Shown here piece after piece: positions 45,286-54,158 of a stretch of DNA of 64,000 bases; within the stretch, counting starts at the first letter, position 1, and each line of letters starts with the position of its first letter. Where the stretch lies: contig NZ_JANYUY010000001.1 of NCBI RefSeq assembly GCF_025060755.1, positions 62,001 through 126,000 of the forward strand, written 5' to 3'. The stretch comes from Paenibacillus doosanensis. GTDB lineage: Bacteria; Bacillota; Bacilli; Paenibacillales; NBRC-103111. The translations under genes and the position numbers were made by a program. Below the pieces are notes generated by a model. That model worked only from the letters and a program-made list of their open reading frames with translations. It was not told the DNA's origin and did no database searches.

Positions 45286-46614
45286 TCATTTGGTCTTGTC
45301 CTTGTCGATAATCGCCTGAAACTCCGCATTGGCCTGATCGGCCGCCGCTTTAATATCTTCGCCCAGCGCGGCTTTCACCACGACGCTGCCGACCGCGTCG
45401 CGCGCCTCGCCCACGCTGATCACCTCCGGCACGTTATGCCCGACGCCGATTTTCATCGTCTCCTGAATCGCTTCGGCAAGATCGGCCGGATACGTCTCAA
45501 TGCCCTCCTTCGTCGTCCATAGAGAGCTTCTCGCGCCGGGCGCTCCCGCGCGCTGAGTCTTCAGCACGTTTTCCTTGTTCGTCGCCCATTGGATGAACTC
45601 CCACGCCGCGTCTTTATTGGCCGATTTCGAGTTGATTGCAAGCGACCAGGCCGTGATGTTGTATGGCTTGGCCCCGGCGTCGCCGGCCGGAAATTTGGCG
45701 AAACCGATCTTATCTTTTACCAGCGATTTCTCCGGATCGGTCGTGTTTTTGTACACGGAAGCGGTTTCAGCATAAAACGCGGCTTTGCCTTGAGCGAAGA
45801 TAGCGGATGCTTGCGGCCAAGACATATTCAGCACCCCCTGCGGCCCGTAATCCTTAATCAAAGTCGCATAGGTTTGAAAACCCTTGATGGCCTCCGGCGT
45901 GTTGATCGCCGCCTTATCTCCCTTCATAAAGTCGCCCCCCTGCGAAAACACGAACGAGGAGACGGCCGTGACGAGTGCGTTTCTTTGACCGCGGCCGACA
46001 AAGCCGTAGAAATCATGGGCCGGATCATGCAGCTTTTTGGCGGCCGCCGTCAGTTCGTCCAGCGTCGCCGGTACGGAAATTCCATTTTTCTCCAGTATAT
46101 CTTTGCGGTAGTACAGCACGAATTGGTCCGTAAAGACGGGAATCGATTCGATCTTGTTTTCGATCGTGGCCGCTTCGATGGATGATTTGGCGAAATCGGC
46201 GAAGTCATAAGCCGCATCCTTATTGACATAATCGTTTAACGGCGAAGTCCACCCGTTCTTGTGGTACAAAATTTTATCCATATAAGGGCGGTACATAAAC
46301 ACATCGGGGCTTGCCGCATTCGTCGTAAATTGAACGGCCAGCTTTTGCTGCAGCTGATCTTCGCCGATCACTTGAAAATCCACTTTCATGCCTGTAGACG
46401 CTTCCAATTGCTGAATCGAGCCTTTGATCGTATCGCTCCAAGGATGATTCAGCGCAAATACCGTCACCTTCTTGCCCGCAAACGGCTTGTCTGCGGCCGA
46501 CGCGACGCCCGGTTTATCCGGCGCGGCCTCCTGGCTCGGACTGCAGGCCGACGCGACGCCGACAAGCAGCGTCAGCAGCAATGCGGCGGCTGTGGTTCTC
46601 GAATGCTTGAACAT
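45286..46614 (-). CDS. extracellular sugar or acid-sugar binding lipoprotein (family 1 SBP)
   Basis: 442 residues. Signal peptide with lipobox ASAC (near residue 24). Mature part: WSDTIKGSIQQLEASTGMKVDF, SPDVFMYRPYMD, DAAWEFIQWATNK near the C-terminus. GAGGAGG precedes ATG 46614. Given the dehydratase gene upstream, an aldonic or uronic-type acid sugar is a plausible ligand; that is inference. Confidence 0.92.
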   Translation of the reverse strand: MFKHSRTTAAALLLTLLVGVASACSPSQEAAPDKPGVASAADKPFAGKKVTVFALNHPWSDTIKGSIQQLEASTGMKVDFQVIGEDQLQQKLAVQFTTNAASPDVFMYRPYMDKILYHKNGWTSPLNDYVNKDAAYDFADFAKSSIEAATIENKIESIPVFTDQFVLYYRKDILEKNGISVPATLDELTAAAKKLHDPAHDFYGFVGRGQRNALVTAVSSFVFSQGGDFMKGDKAAINTPEAIKGFQTYATLIKDYGPQGVLNMSWPQASAIFAQGKAAFYAETASVYKNTTDPEKSLVKDKIGFAKFPAGDAGAKPYNITAWSLAINSKSANKDAAWEFIQWATNKENVLKTQRAGAPGARSSLWTTKEGIETYPADLAEAIQETMKIGVGHNVPEVISVGEARDAVGSVVVKAALGEDIKAAADQANAEFQAIIDKDKTK

Positions 46615-46675
46615 ATGTAGCCCTCCTCGTATCTCATATAATAATGAAAGAGCGGTTTGCCTTTTAACATGGCGA

Positions 46676-47773
46676 TTATTTCACCCGGTACTTGTCAAAA
46701 TACTCGGGAATCACCTCGGTCGATGCGCCGGGCATTTGCGGGAGCACATAGTATCCGTCCTTGACGGTAGCGGGTTCGACGAAAATATCCCGAATCCAGG
46801 GGATGTACTCCAGCATGACCGCGTTGGACGTAGCGGCCACCAGATGCTGATGAATCTGCCCCATATCGCCGACGTGAGGCACGATCGGCAAATCGTATGC
46901 GGCGGCCAAACCGGCGACCTGAAGCCATTCGGTAATACCGCCGACGCGCGTCGTATCGACCTGCACGTATTCTACGGCCCCTTGATGAATATAGTCGCGG
47001 AAAGCATATTTGCTGTACACATGCTCCCCGAGCGCGATCGGCACGTTGAGCTCGTCGGCAAGCTTTTTATGGTTCATCACGTCATCCGGGTTCAGCGGCT
47101 CCTCCAGCCAGAACAGATCGAACTCCTCCAGCTTCTTGCCCCAGGTCATCGCCGTCGTAATATTCCACATCTGATTGACGTCGACCATCAAGATCACATC
47201 GTCGCCTATCGCTTGGCGAACGGCGCGAACCCGGTCATAGTCTTCGCGCGGGTCCGGCTTGCCGACCTTCATCTTGACTCCTGTAAAGCCCTGCTCGACA
47301 AAGGCGGTGATGTCCTGAAGCAGCCGCTCCTTCGGCCAGTTTAACCAGCCTCCGTTCGTATTGTAAGCTTTGACCGGTTTGCTCTTATGACCGCCCAGAT
47401 ACTGCCACAGCGGCCTGCTCGCCGCCTTGGACATCAGATCCCACAGCGCGATATCCACCGCGGCCAACGCCATATGGGTAATGCCCGCCCTTCCGATCCA
47501 ATGCATCTTGCCGTAACGCAGCTCGTCCCATATTTCCCTCACCATATACGGATCTTTGCCGAGCAGAACGGGCGTATAGTACCGGTCGATCGTATCCGTA
47601 ATCAGTTCGTCCCCGTAGGCGCAGGTCCCCGTGTATCCATACCCGGTTATTCCTTCGTCCGTATAAATTCGGACTCCCGGCAGTCCCCAATGGGTAGGCG
47701 CGTTGATCGCGTCCGTAATCGGCGGGCTGAGCGGAACGTGAAGAATAAAGCTTTCCACCTTCGTTATTTTCAT
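46676..47773 (-). CDS. mandelate racemase/muconate lactonizing enzyme family dehydratase (enolase superfamily)
   Basis: 365 residues. N-terminal capping domain (LHVPLSPPITDA) and a C-terminal barrel with the mandelate-racemase-subgroup residues: KxK at 167-169 (VKMKV), metal ligands Asp198 (DVN), Glu224 (EEP) and Glu250 (GEH), and the Asp273/His300 pair (VPHVGDMG). This subgroup dehydrates acid sugars to 2-keto-3-deoxy acids. ATG 47773 is chosen for GGGGGGAA. It heads the 12-kb operon, and its product may feed the CoA-transferase/MaoC part. Exact substrate cannot be read from sequence. Confidence 0.9.
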   Translation of the reverse strand: MKITKVESFILHVPLSPPITDAINAPTHWGLPGVRIYTDEGITGYGYTGTCAYGDELITDTIDRYYTPVLLGKDPYMVREIWDELRYGKMHWIGRAGITHMALAAVDIALWDLMSKAASRPLWQYLGGHKSKPVKAYNTNGGWLNWPKERLLQDITAFVEQGFTGVKMKVGKPDPREDYDRVRAVRQAIGDDVILMVDVNQMWNITTAMTWGKKLEEFDLFWLEEPLNPDDVMNHKKLADELNVPIALGEHVYSKYAFRDYIHQGAVEYVQVDTTRVGGITEWLQVAGLAAAYDLPIVPHVGDMGQIHQHLVAATSNAVMLEYIPWIRDIFVEPATVKDGYYVLPQMPGASTEVIPEYFDKYRVK

Positions 47774-47808
47774 TGCGGCATTCCCCCCTTGTCTGGTCGA
47801 TCTACAGC

Positions 47809-47928
47809 TCAATTGTACCTTGCTTTAATCGGCAAGGGACAGGGCAATAATTTAAGCATTATATACGATTTTTTTACCACATCGGCATGTTCAAGTTCTT
47901 TACGGGCTAAATCGCGTAGGAACCGCAT
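47809..47928 (-). CDS. possible 39-residue leader ORF upstream of the dehydratase gene
   Basis: ATG 47928 has a good GGAGG 6 nt before it and opens a basic 39-residue frame (MRFLRDLARKELEHADVVKK...) that stops 35 bp before the dehydratase start. An in-frame ATG at 47955 has no site. Not a recognised family; it could be a chance ORF or a regulatory leader. Confidence 0.3.
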   Translation of the reverse strand: MRFLRDLARKELEHADVVKKSYIMLKLLPCPLPIKARYN

Positions 47929-48142
47929 GCCTTGCCTCCGTTCATATTTGTTCATATTTTTTTAATACAATGATCTTTTTTTCCACACAGAACGGTCATG
48001 TTTATGCTGTACATTGTTCTTGTGCAGGAGCAGCAGGCTGTGGCGGCGGCAGAATCCCCTACCGGCCGCAGCAGGCCAACCGTTTGTCATCATATTTTTA
48101 ATTCCTGCGCAAAAAGTAAATGTTTGGAAGGAGATGTTACTT

Positions 48143-48661
48143 TTGAGAACACTTTTATCGAATCGCCTGACCGTGAGAAAAACTTTGACCCTAGCTTTAA
48201 GCATGGTGTTCATTTTCGCAATGATTACAGGATGCTCCGGCGGCGGAGGCGAAAGCGGCAGCGGAGGCGTCAAGGAGGATACGGGCAGCATGCCGACGAC
48301 AAGCTCTCCGTCCGGCGGTCTGGATTCATCCGGCTCGTCCGGTACGTCTGGATCATCCGGTACATCTGGTTCGTCCGGTTCTACCGGCGCAAGCGGTGGT
48401 TCTTCGAGCTCCAGCACGGGCGGCGCAAGCAGCTCGGGAAGCTCCAGTCTGGGCGGTGCGGGAAGCAGCGGAAGTGCGGGTAGCACAGGTAGTACGGGAA
48501 GTACGGGCAGCACAGAAAGTGCAGGAAGCGCGGGCAGCTCAGCCGGCTCGGGCTCGGGAGCAACCGGCGGCAAATCTGCCGATTCCAGCCCCGGAGGCGA
48601 TTCCAAAAGCGGCGACGATCTGAAGACGCCGGATGAATCCACTAACAATCCGAAGCCTTAA
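48143..48661 (+). CDS. Gly/Ser/Thr-rich repetitive lipoprotein
   Basis: 172 residues from TTG 48143. Signal peptide with lipobox ITGC, then almost only Gly, Ser, Thr and Ala in triplet-like runs (GTSGSSGTSGSSGSTG, GSTGSTGSTGSTE) to an acidic/Lys-containing tail. TTG is preferred because GGAAGGAG lies 9 nt before it; ATG 48134 is directly against that site. It is probably a flexible surface spacer on the outer membrane face. A terminator follows and the two-component pair starts 130 bp downstream. Confidence 0.7.
   Translation: MRTLLSNRLTVRKTLTLALSMVFIFAMITGCSGGGGESGSGGVKEDTGSMPTTSSPSGGLDSSGSSGTSGSSGTSGSSGSTGASGGSSSSSTGGASSSGSSSLGGAGSSGSAGSTGSTGSTGSTESAGSAGSSAGSGSGATGGKSADSSPGGDSKSGDDLKTPDESTNNPKP
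48326..48560. repeat. degenerate tandem repeats inside the lipoprotein gene
   Basis: 9- and 18-bp imperfect units encoding Gly-Ser-Thr triplets (for example GGTACGTCTGGATCATCC, GGTAGTACGGGAAGTACG). Prone to length change by slippage. Confidence 0.7.
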
Positions 48662-48688
48662 ACGGCTTTTCATATAGATCTTATCGCG

Positions 48689-48719
48689 CCTTTCTTCCTC
48701 CGGGGAGAAAGGTTTTTTT
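48689..48719 (+). terminator. Rho-independent terminator of the lipoprotein gene
   Basis: Stem CCTTTCT-N10-AGAAAGG followed by seven T residues. Confidence 0.85.
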
Positions 48720-48793
48720 CGTATGGAACCCCCGCAAAACCGGTTGCATCCAACGAAAACTATAAGTAAACCAAAAAACGAAGAGGAGAAGCT

Positions 48794-49495
48794 ATGAACC
48801 CTTGGAAGGTATTGGTTGTTGACGACGATCCGAACGTACGCGAAATCATTCGCCTTTATTTTGAAAAACAGCATATCGATATGATGGAAGCGCAGGACAG
48901 CTTAACCGCGCTGGACATGCTCGATAAAGAAGCTCCCGATATCATTATTCTCGACGTGATGATGCCGGTGATGGACGGCTATGAGACATGCCGGGAAATC
49001 CGCAAACGGTTCGATATCCCGATCATTATGCTGACCGCCAAGGGCGAAGAAATCGACCGGGTGCTCGGCCTTGAGCTCGGCGCCGACGATTACGTCACGA
49101 AGCCGTTCAGTCCCCGGGAGCTTATCGCCAGAATCAAGGCGATTTTCCGCCGAATGCAGCCGCGCAAGCTGCAGGATGAAGCGGAGCCGGCGCAAAGCCT
49201 GGAATTTGACGGGCTGTCCATTTATGTAGACCGGCGCGAGGTCGTTGCCGGCGACGGCGAGAAGCTGAGCCTGCGGCCCAAGGAATTCGATTTGCTCGCC
49301 CATATGGCCAAATCGCCGGGCAACGTCTTTACGCGTGAGCAGCTGCTGGAGCAAGTATGGGGATACGATTTTGCCGGAGATAACCGGACCGTGGACGTTC
49401 ATGTGAAGAAGCTGCGGGAGAAGCTCGGCCCGCACAAAAACGACTGCATCGTGACGGTCTGGGGCATCGGCTATAAATTTGCGGTGGAACCATGA
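48794..49495 (+). CDS. OmpR/PhoB-family response regulator
   Basis: 233 residues. Receiver with Asp54 (IILDVMMPVMDG) and Lys in DDYVTKPFSPRE; C-terminal winged helix (LSLRPKEFDLLAHMAKSPG; VDVHVKKLREKLG). GAGGAG before ATG. Its stop overlaps the kinase start (ATGA). Confidence 0.95.
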   Translation: MNPWKVLVVDDDPNVREIIRLYFEKQHIDMMEAQDSLTALDMLDKEAPDIIILDVMMPVMDGYETCREIRKRFDIPIIMLTAKGEEIDRVLGLELGADDYVTKPFSPRELIARIKAIFRRMQPRKLQDEAEPAQSLEFDGLSIYVDRREVVAGDGEKLSLRPKEFDLLAHMAKSPGNVFTREQLLEQVWGYDFAGDNRTVDVHVKKLREKLGPHKNDCIVTVWGIGYKFAVEP

Positions 49496-50931
49496 TTTTC
49501 GGGATTAACAAAAGCATTTTCCGGCGCATTCTATTCAGCAATATGTTCACGGTGCTGCTCGGACTGTGCGTCGTCGGGCTGATGATTTCCTTTTTGACCA
49601 AGGATTATATTATCGATTCCAAGAAGGACGAGCTGCTGCGCAAAGCCAAGCGCGTCAACGTTGCGGTGCAAAACGTCCGTCTCCCGGACGATGGGCTGAA
49701 GGACCTGCTGCTTTTCTTCGACCAGTCCTACGACACGCGCATCTGGTTGTTTGACCTGCAGGGTAAAATCGTCGCCACCTCGGCCAAAGACGAGGTGTAC
49801 ATCGGCAAATCCGTAGACGCCTCGATCGTCGCCAAAGTAAGCAAAGGCGAGAATACCGTCATGAATATGGAATTCGAGGGACTGAAGGAACAGATGCTCT
49901 CCGTCGTCGTCCCCTGGGGCAAAGACAATCAGCTGTACGGCGGCATCGTTCTGCACGCCCCGGTCACCGGTATGAACGAGACGATCACGAATTTGCGCGA
50001 AACGATACTGTGGGGCACCCTGTTCGGCCTCCTGCTCTCTGCGGTCATCGCCTCCTATTTATCGTGGACGATTTCGCAGCCGCTGCAAAAAATCGACCGC
50101 GCCGCCGCCAAAATCGGCATGGGCGATTACAGCGAACGCATCCGCATCCAGTCCAAAGACGAAATAGGCGAGCTCGCCTCCACGATCAACCATATGGTGG
50201 AAAAATTGGAGATCGTTGATCAGGAGAAAAAGAAGCTGGAGCACATCCGCCAAGATTTTCTCGCCAACGTCTCGCATGAGCTGCGAACACCGTTAACGGC
50301 GATGCAGGGCTTCCTGGAGGCACTGCAGGACGGCTTGATCGACGAAGCGGCCAAGCCGCGTTATTACGGCATTATTTATAACGAGACGCTGCATATGAAT
50401 CGGCTGGTCGACGATATTATGGACTTGATTAAGCTGGAAAATAATGAAATTATGCTCTCCCGCTCCCCGGTCGATATGGAGACGCTGCTGTCGCAAATCG
50501 CCTTCAAATTCGAGCCCGAGGCCGCCGACAAACAAACCGACATCGAGCTTGCGATTGCCGGGCCTCTGCCGAAAGCCTACGCCGACGCCAACCGGATGGA
50601 GCAAATATGCAACAATCTGATCAAAAACGCTATCAAATTTACCGAGAACGGACGAATTACGATTGGCGCCGCCTATGAGCAGCCGTATATTCATATGACC
50701 TTATCCGATACGGGCATTGGCATCTCCACGGACGATCAGGAAATGATCTGGGAACGGTTTTTCAAAGTCGACCGAGGCCGCTCCAAGAAAAATCAAGGAA
50801 CCGGCCTCGGCCTCGCCATCGTGAGGGAATTGGTCGCTCTGCACGAAGGAAAGATCGAGGTTCGCAGCGAGATCGACAAAGGCACGACGTTCGACGTCTG
50901 GATTCCGACGGTGGAGACGGTGCAGAAATGA
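49492..50931 (+). CDS. HAMP-domain sensor histidine kinase
   Basis: 479 residues: membrane helix at about 19-38, extracellular loop of about 130 residues, second helix at about 168-190, HAMP, HisKA with phospho-His in NVSHELRTPLTAM, and HATPase with NNLIKNAIKFTENG, DTGIGIS and GTGLGLAIV. Complete and probably active. Cell-envelope sensing would fit the neighbouring lipoprotein gene, but that is not shown. Confidence 0.95.
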   Translation: MIFGINKSIFRRILFSNMFTVLLGLCVVGLMISFLTKDYIIDSKKDELLRKAKRVNVAVQNVRLPDDGLKDLLLFFDQSYDTRIWLFDLQGKIVATSAKDEVYIGKSVDASIVAKVSKGENTVMNMEFEGLKEQMLSVVVPWGKDNQLYGGIVLHAPVTGMNETITNLRETILWGTLFGLLLSAVIASYLSWTISQPLQKIDRAAAKIGMGDYSERIRIQSKDEIGELASTINHMVEKLEIVDQEKKKLEHIRQDFLANVSHELRTPLTAMQGFLEALQDGLIDEAAKPRYYGIIYNETLHMNRLVDDIMDLIKLENNEIMLSRSPVDMETLLSQIAFKFEPEAADKQTDIELAIAGPLPKAYADANRMEQICNNLIKNAIKFTENGRITIGAAYEQPYIHMTLSDTGIGISTDDQEMIWERFFKVDRGRSKKNQGTGLGLAIVRELVALHEGKIEVRSEIDKGTTFDVWIPTVETVQK

Positions 50932-50960
50932 GCCGCTTATCCTGTTTCTATAGCTGAAGA

Positions 50961-50984
50961 AGCCTGAGCCGCAACGGCCAGGCT
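50961..50984 (+). terminator. Rho-independent terminator of the two-component operon
   Basis: Stem AGCCTG/CAGGCT with an inner GCC/GGC pair, then TTTT; about 30 bp past the kinase stop. Confidence 0.8.
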
Positions 50985-51023
50985 TTTTGCTGCTGCCGTC
51001 GTCCCGGCGGACAGGTGGCGTCG

Positions 51024-51548
51024 TTACTTTTTCAAGATGCCCAAATATTCCTTCCACGGCCCGACGTCCGCCCTGTATCTCTCCGCCATGACTCGAACGA
51101 TTTGCGCCATATGGGTTAAATCATGGACGACCCAGGTGGACACAAGCTCCCGCAATTTCACGCTGCCGAAAGCCGGATGCGAGCCCGTCAGCTCCAAATG
51201 CCGCTCCGGATCGACAAGAGCTTTCAGCTTGGCTATGTTATGCGACCGGATCGTTTTAAATTCGCGCAGCGTCTGCTCCCATGACGCGGATTTCGGTTCA
51301 TGCAAATGCGAATACCGGTCAAACGGAGGGAACGGTTTGCCGTCGCCTTCTTGAAGAATAAACTCCAGCCGCGGCATCCAGTTATGCTTCTCCCCTTCGA
51401 TGAGATGTTCGATCACTTCCGTAGCGTTCCACGTGCCTTCGCCTTCATTGCTTTGCAGCCACCCGGGGGATAAGCCGGATAAAAAATATTCCAACGTTTG
51501 CGGCGTCCGTTCCAAAACCTCGATCGCTTCTTCCATCGTAAAATTCAT
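51024..51548 (-). CDS. DinB/YfiT-like four-helix protein
   Basis: 174 residues. The three DinB metal His are visible: one in [10 protein letters not shown] and two in [11 protein letters not shown]. The family includes thiol transferases and DNA-damage-induced proteins of unclear function. ATG 51548 follows GGAG; the 9-residue longer frame lacks a site. Confidence 0.88.
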   Translation of the reverse strand: MNFTMEEAIEVLERTPQTLEYFLSGLSPGWLQSNEGEGTWNATEVIEHLIEGEKHNWMPRLEFILQEGDGKPFPPFDRYSHLHEPKSASWEQTLREFKTIRSHNIAKLKALVDPERHLELTGSHPAFGSVKLRELVSTWVVHDLTHMAQIVRVMAERYRADVGPWKEYLGILKK

Positions 51549-51693
51549 AAGCTCGCTCCTCTCTCCGAATTTCATGAAGCAATAGCAATATTATCATATC
51601 AGTTGAACGGCTCGGAGAAAACTGCTGCTCGCTCATCCGATTGGTCTTGGCTTCAACTTGATTTATAATGGAGGAAAAGGAGATGATGATCCA

Positions 51694-52926
51694 TTGAAAA
51701 AGCAGCTGATTCAACGTCTGACCGCCTATGCGCAAGTCGATACGCAATCTGATGCCGGCAGCAAGACTTGCCCTACGACGCCGGGTCAATTAACGCTCGC
51801 CCGCATGTTGGTCGACGAATTAACAAGCATCGGGATGTCCGAAGTGACGATGGATGCCAACGGATATGTGATGGCTACGCTCCCTGCGAACACCGCCAAG
51901 GAGGTGCCGACCATCGGCTTTATGGCGCATATGGATACGGCCACCGATTTTACGGGAACCGGCGTCAAGCCTCAAGTCGTCGAGCATTACGACGGGAAGG
52001 ATATCGTCTTGAACGAAGAACAGCGCATCGTGCTGTCCCCCGCAGATTTTCCCGCGCTGGCGGGCTATGCCGGGCATACTCTCGTGACGACCGACGGAAC
52101 GACGCTGCTCGGCGCGGACGACAAGGCGGGCATTGCCGAGATTATGACGGCGATGGACTTCCTTCTGCAGCATCCGGAGATCAAGCACGGCCGGGTCCGC
52201 GTCGCCTTTACCCCGGACGAGGAGATCGGCAGAGGTCCGCACCGGTTCGATGTGGCGGCGTTCGGCGCTTCCTGCGCCTACACGGTGGACGGAGGACCGT
52301 TAGGCGAGCTGCAATACGAAAGCTTCAACGCGGCGCAGGCGATCGTCACCTGCAAGGGCAAAATCGTACACCCCGGCACGGCCAAAGGAAAGATGGTCAA
52401 TTCCGCCAAGATCGCCATGGAGTTCAACGGCAAACTGCCGGTTCAGGAAGCGCCGGAGCATACCGAAGGGTACGAGGGCTTTTTCCATCTCATCTCGGTG
52501 CACGGGGATGTGGAAGAAACGAAGCTGCATTATATTATTAGGGATTTTGACAAAACCGCCTTTAACAATAGAAAGCAGCTGATGACGCAGATTGCCAAGG
52601 AGCTGGAAGCGCGGTACGGACAAGGGCGCATTTCGGTAGAAATCACGGATCAGTACTATAACATGCGGGAGAAAATCGAGCCGGTCCGCGGCATCGTCGA
52701 CATCGCCCGCGAAGCGATGGAAAGTCTGGGGATCGAGCCCGTCATCGAGCCGATTCGCGGCGGAACGGACGGCTCGCAGCTGTCGTATATGGGGCTGCCT
52801 ACGCCGAACCTTTTTACAGGCGGGGAAAACTATCACGGGCGGTATGAGTTCGTATCCGTCGACAATATGGAAAAAGCGACGAACGTGATCGTTGAGATTA
52901 TACGGCGTTTCGAGCAGCGCGCTTAA
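51694..52926 (+). CDS. pepT: peptidase T (tripeptide aminopeptidase, M20B)
   Basis: 410 residues, as expected (E. coli 408). Metal and catalytic residues: [30 protein letters not shown], and [23 protein letters not shown]. It removes the N-terminal residue of tripeptides in the cytosol. TTG 51694 is preferred because the family begins KKQLIQRL and AGGAG is upstream; an upstream in-frame ATG adds 12 unusual residues. Confidence 0.93.
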   Translation: MKKQLIQRLTAYAQVDTQSDAGSKTCPTTPGQLTLARMLVDELTSIGMSEVTMDANGYVMATLPANTAKEVPTIGFMAHMDTATDFTGTGVKPQVVEHYDGKDIVLNEEQRIVLSPADFPALAGYAGHTLVTTDGTTLLGADDKAGIAEIMTAMDFLLQHPEIKHGRVRVAFTPDEEIGRGPHRFDVAAFGASCAYTVDGGPLGELQYESFNAAQAIVTCKGKIVHPGTAKGKMVNSAKIAMEFNGKLPVQEAPEHTEGYEGFFHLISVHGDVEETKLHYIIRDFDKTAFNNRKQLMTQIAKELEARYGQGRISVEITDQYYNMREKIEPVRGIVDIAREAMESLGIEPVIEPIRGGTDGSQLSYMGLPTPNLFTGGENYHGRYEFVSVDNMEKATNVIVEIIRRFEQRA

Positions 52927-53167
52927 GACCGGTTTCGATTAACCTCGACGCCGAGGCGCATACATAACGGATACGGCGGCGAAGCAAGCGCAAATTTACC
53001 GTAGAAGCGCATGTCCACGCCCTGCGTCCCCGGAATTTCGCTGCTGTGTGACGGACGACGAATCCGTTCACGCGATCCGGGGATAACAGGGCTCGCCGTC
53101 CCGCGGCCAGCGCAGCAGGCGTATGTCGCCGCGCTTTACCGCCGAATGATACGGACGATAAATCAAA

Positions 53168-53719
53168 CTACGCTAGCAGCAAGGAGCGGATATCCGGTTC
53201 GATGTCCGCAGGCTCGATCGTACATTCGTACCTGCTCTTCACCCGGCCCCTCCGATCGATCAAAAACTTGGAGAAATTCCATTTGACCCCGTCGCCCTCA
53301 TAGATGCCGGGGTATTTTTCCATAAGAAACTCCCGCATCCAGCGGCCGTCGGAGGTTTGGGGATCAAACCCTCGAAACGGCGCTTGCCCGGTCATATATT
53401 GAAATAAAGGATGCGCATCCGCTCCGATCACCTCGATTTTTTCAAATAGCTCGAACGTCACTCCGAATCGGCTGTCGCAATACGTCTGAATTAGCGCATT
53501 ATTTTCGGGCTCCTTATCGTTGAATTGGTTGCACGGAAACCCGAGAATTTCCAATCCCGCTGCGTGATACGCGTCATAAAGCTGTTGAAGCCCTTCGAAT
53601 TGTTTGGAGTATCCGCACCGGCTCGCCGTATTTACGATAAGAAGAACCTTTCCGCGGTAAGCCGACAAACAGACGGGTTTGCCGTCGATCGTTCGAGCCT
53701 CATATTGATAGACAGACAT
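53168..53719 (-). CDS. thiol-dependent glutathione peroxidase homologue (Gpx/BsaA)
   Basis: 183 residues. Active site NTASRCGYS (Cys35, not selenocysteine), GFPCNQF (Gln) and KWNFSKFL (Trp). Bacterial relatives mostly use thioredoxin to reduce peroxides. GGGG before ATG 53719. Confidence 0.92.
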   Translation of the reverse strand: MSVYQYEARTIDGKPVCLSAYRGKVLLIVNTASRCGYSKQFEGLQQLYDAYHAAGLEILGFPCNQFNDKEPENNALIQTYCDSRFGVTFELFEKIEVIGADAHPLFQYMTGQAPFRGFDPQTSDGRWMREFLMEKYPGIYEGDGVKWNFSKFLIDRRGRVKSRYECTIEPADIEPDIRSLLLA

Positions 53720-53845
53720 GGTTTAAATCCCCTTTCAATGGCGCTAGTGTTACAACTTATCATAAAGGCAAATTGTTTATTCGTCTAATATATAATTGAA
53801 ATTGATTTAATAGGTAATTGCTATAAGTTTCGCATAATAAAAAAA

Positions 53846-53877
53846 GCCCCGGTCCAAACGGAACTCAGGACCGGGGC
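53846..53877 (-). terminator. Rho-independent terminator of the mannitol operon
   Basis: Stem GCCCCGGTCC/GGACCGGGGC followed on the minus strand by TTTTTTT. Confidence 0.9.
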
Positions 53878-53894
53878 CGCTTATGGCCTTTATA

Positions 53895-54158
53895 CTATTC
53901 CTCGTAAATTTTGGTCAGCAAAGCGCCCAGCGCTTCCATAGCCTGCTCTTCCTGCTCGCCGTCAACCTCAAGCAGCACTTCGTCATTTTGAGCGAGTCCC
54001 AAAGTCAGCATGCTCAGCGAGCTTTTGCCGTTCACTTTTTTGCCGTTTTTCGTCAAGTTGATTTTACATGGAAATTCGCTTGCTTGTTGAACGAATATTT
54101 TGGTAGGGCGGGCATGAAAGCCCGACGGGTTCATCACGGTAAACGATTGAGACAGCAT
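53895..54158 (-). CDS. ptsH: phosphocarrier protein HPr
   Basis: 87 residues. Phospho-acceptor His15 in GFHARP and regulatory Ser46 in GKSSLSM, so both PTS transfer and HPr kinase control are possible. The residues after Ser46 (SLS) differ from the usual IMG. Located directly after ptsI, the reverse of the usual ptsH-ptsI order, at the end of the mannitol operon. Confidence 0.93.
   Translation of the reverse strand: MLSQSFTVMNPSGFHARPTKIFVQQASEFPCKINLTKNGKKVNGKSSLSMLTLGLAQNDEVLLEVDGEQEEQAMEALGALLTKIYEE

Noticed and set aside
48326-48560. CRISPR-like short repeats
   Set aside because: Units are contiguous, in frame and code for Gly-Ser-Thr; there are no spacers.
47962-48648. 228-codon minus-strand Pro/Leu-rich ORF opposite the lipoprotein gene
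   Set aside because: The plus strand has a lipobox signal peptide, a well-placed ribosome site and a terminator; the minus ORF is the reverse of its Gly/Ser repeats.
52927-53167. gene between pepT and the glutathione peroxidase gene
   Set aside because: Short frames without ribosome sites or recognisable products; treated as non-coding.
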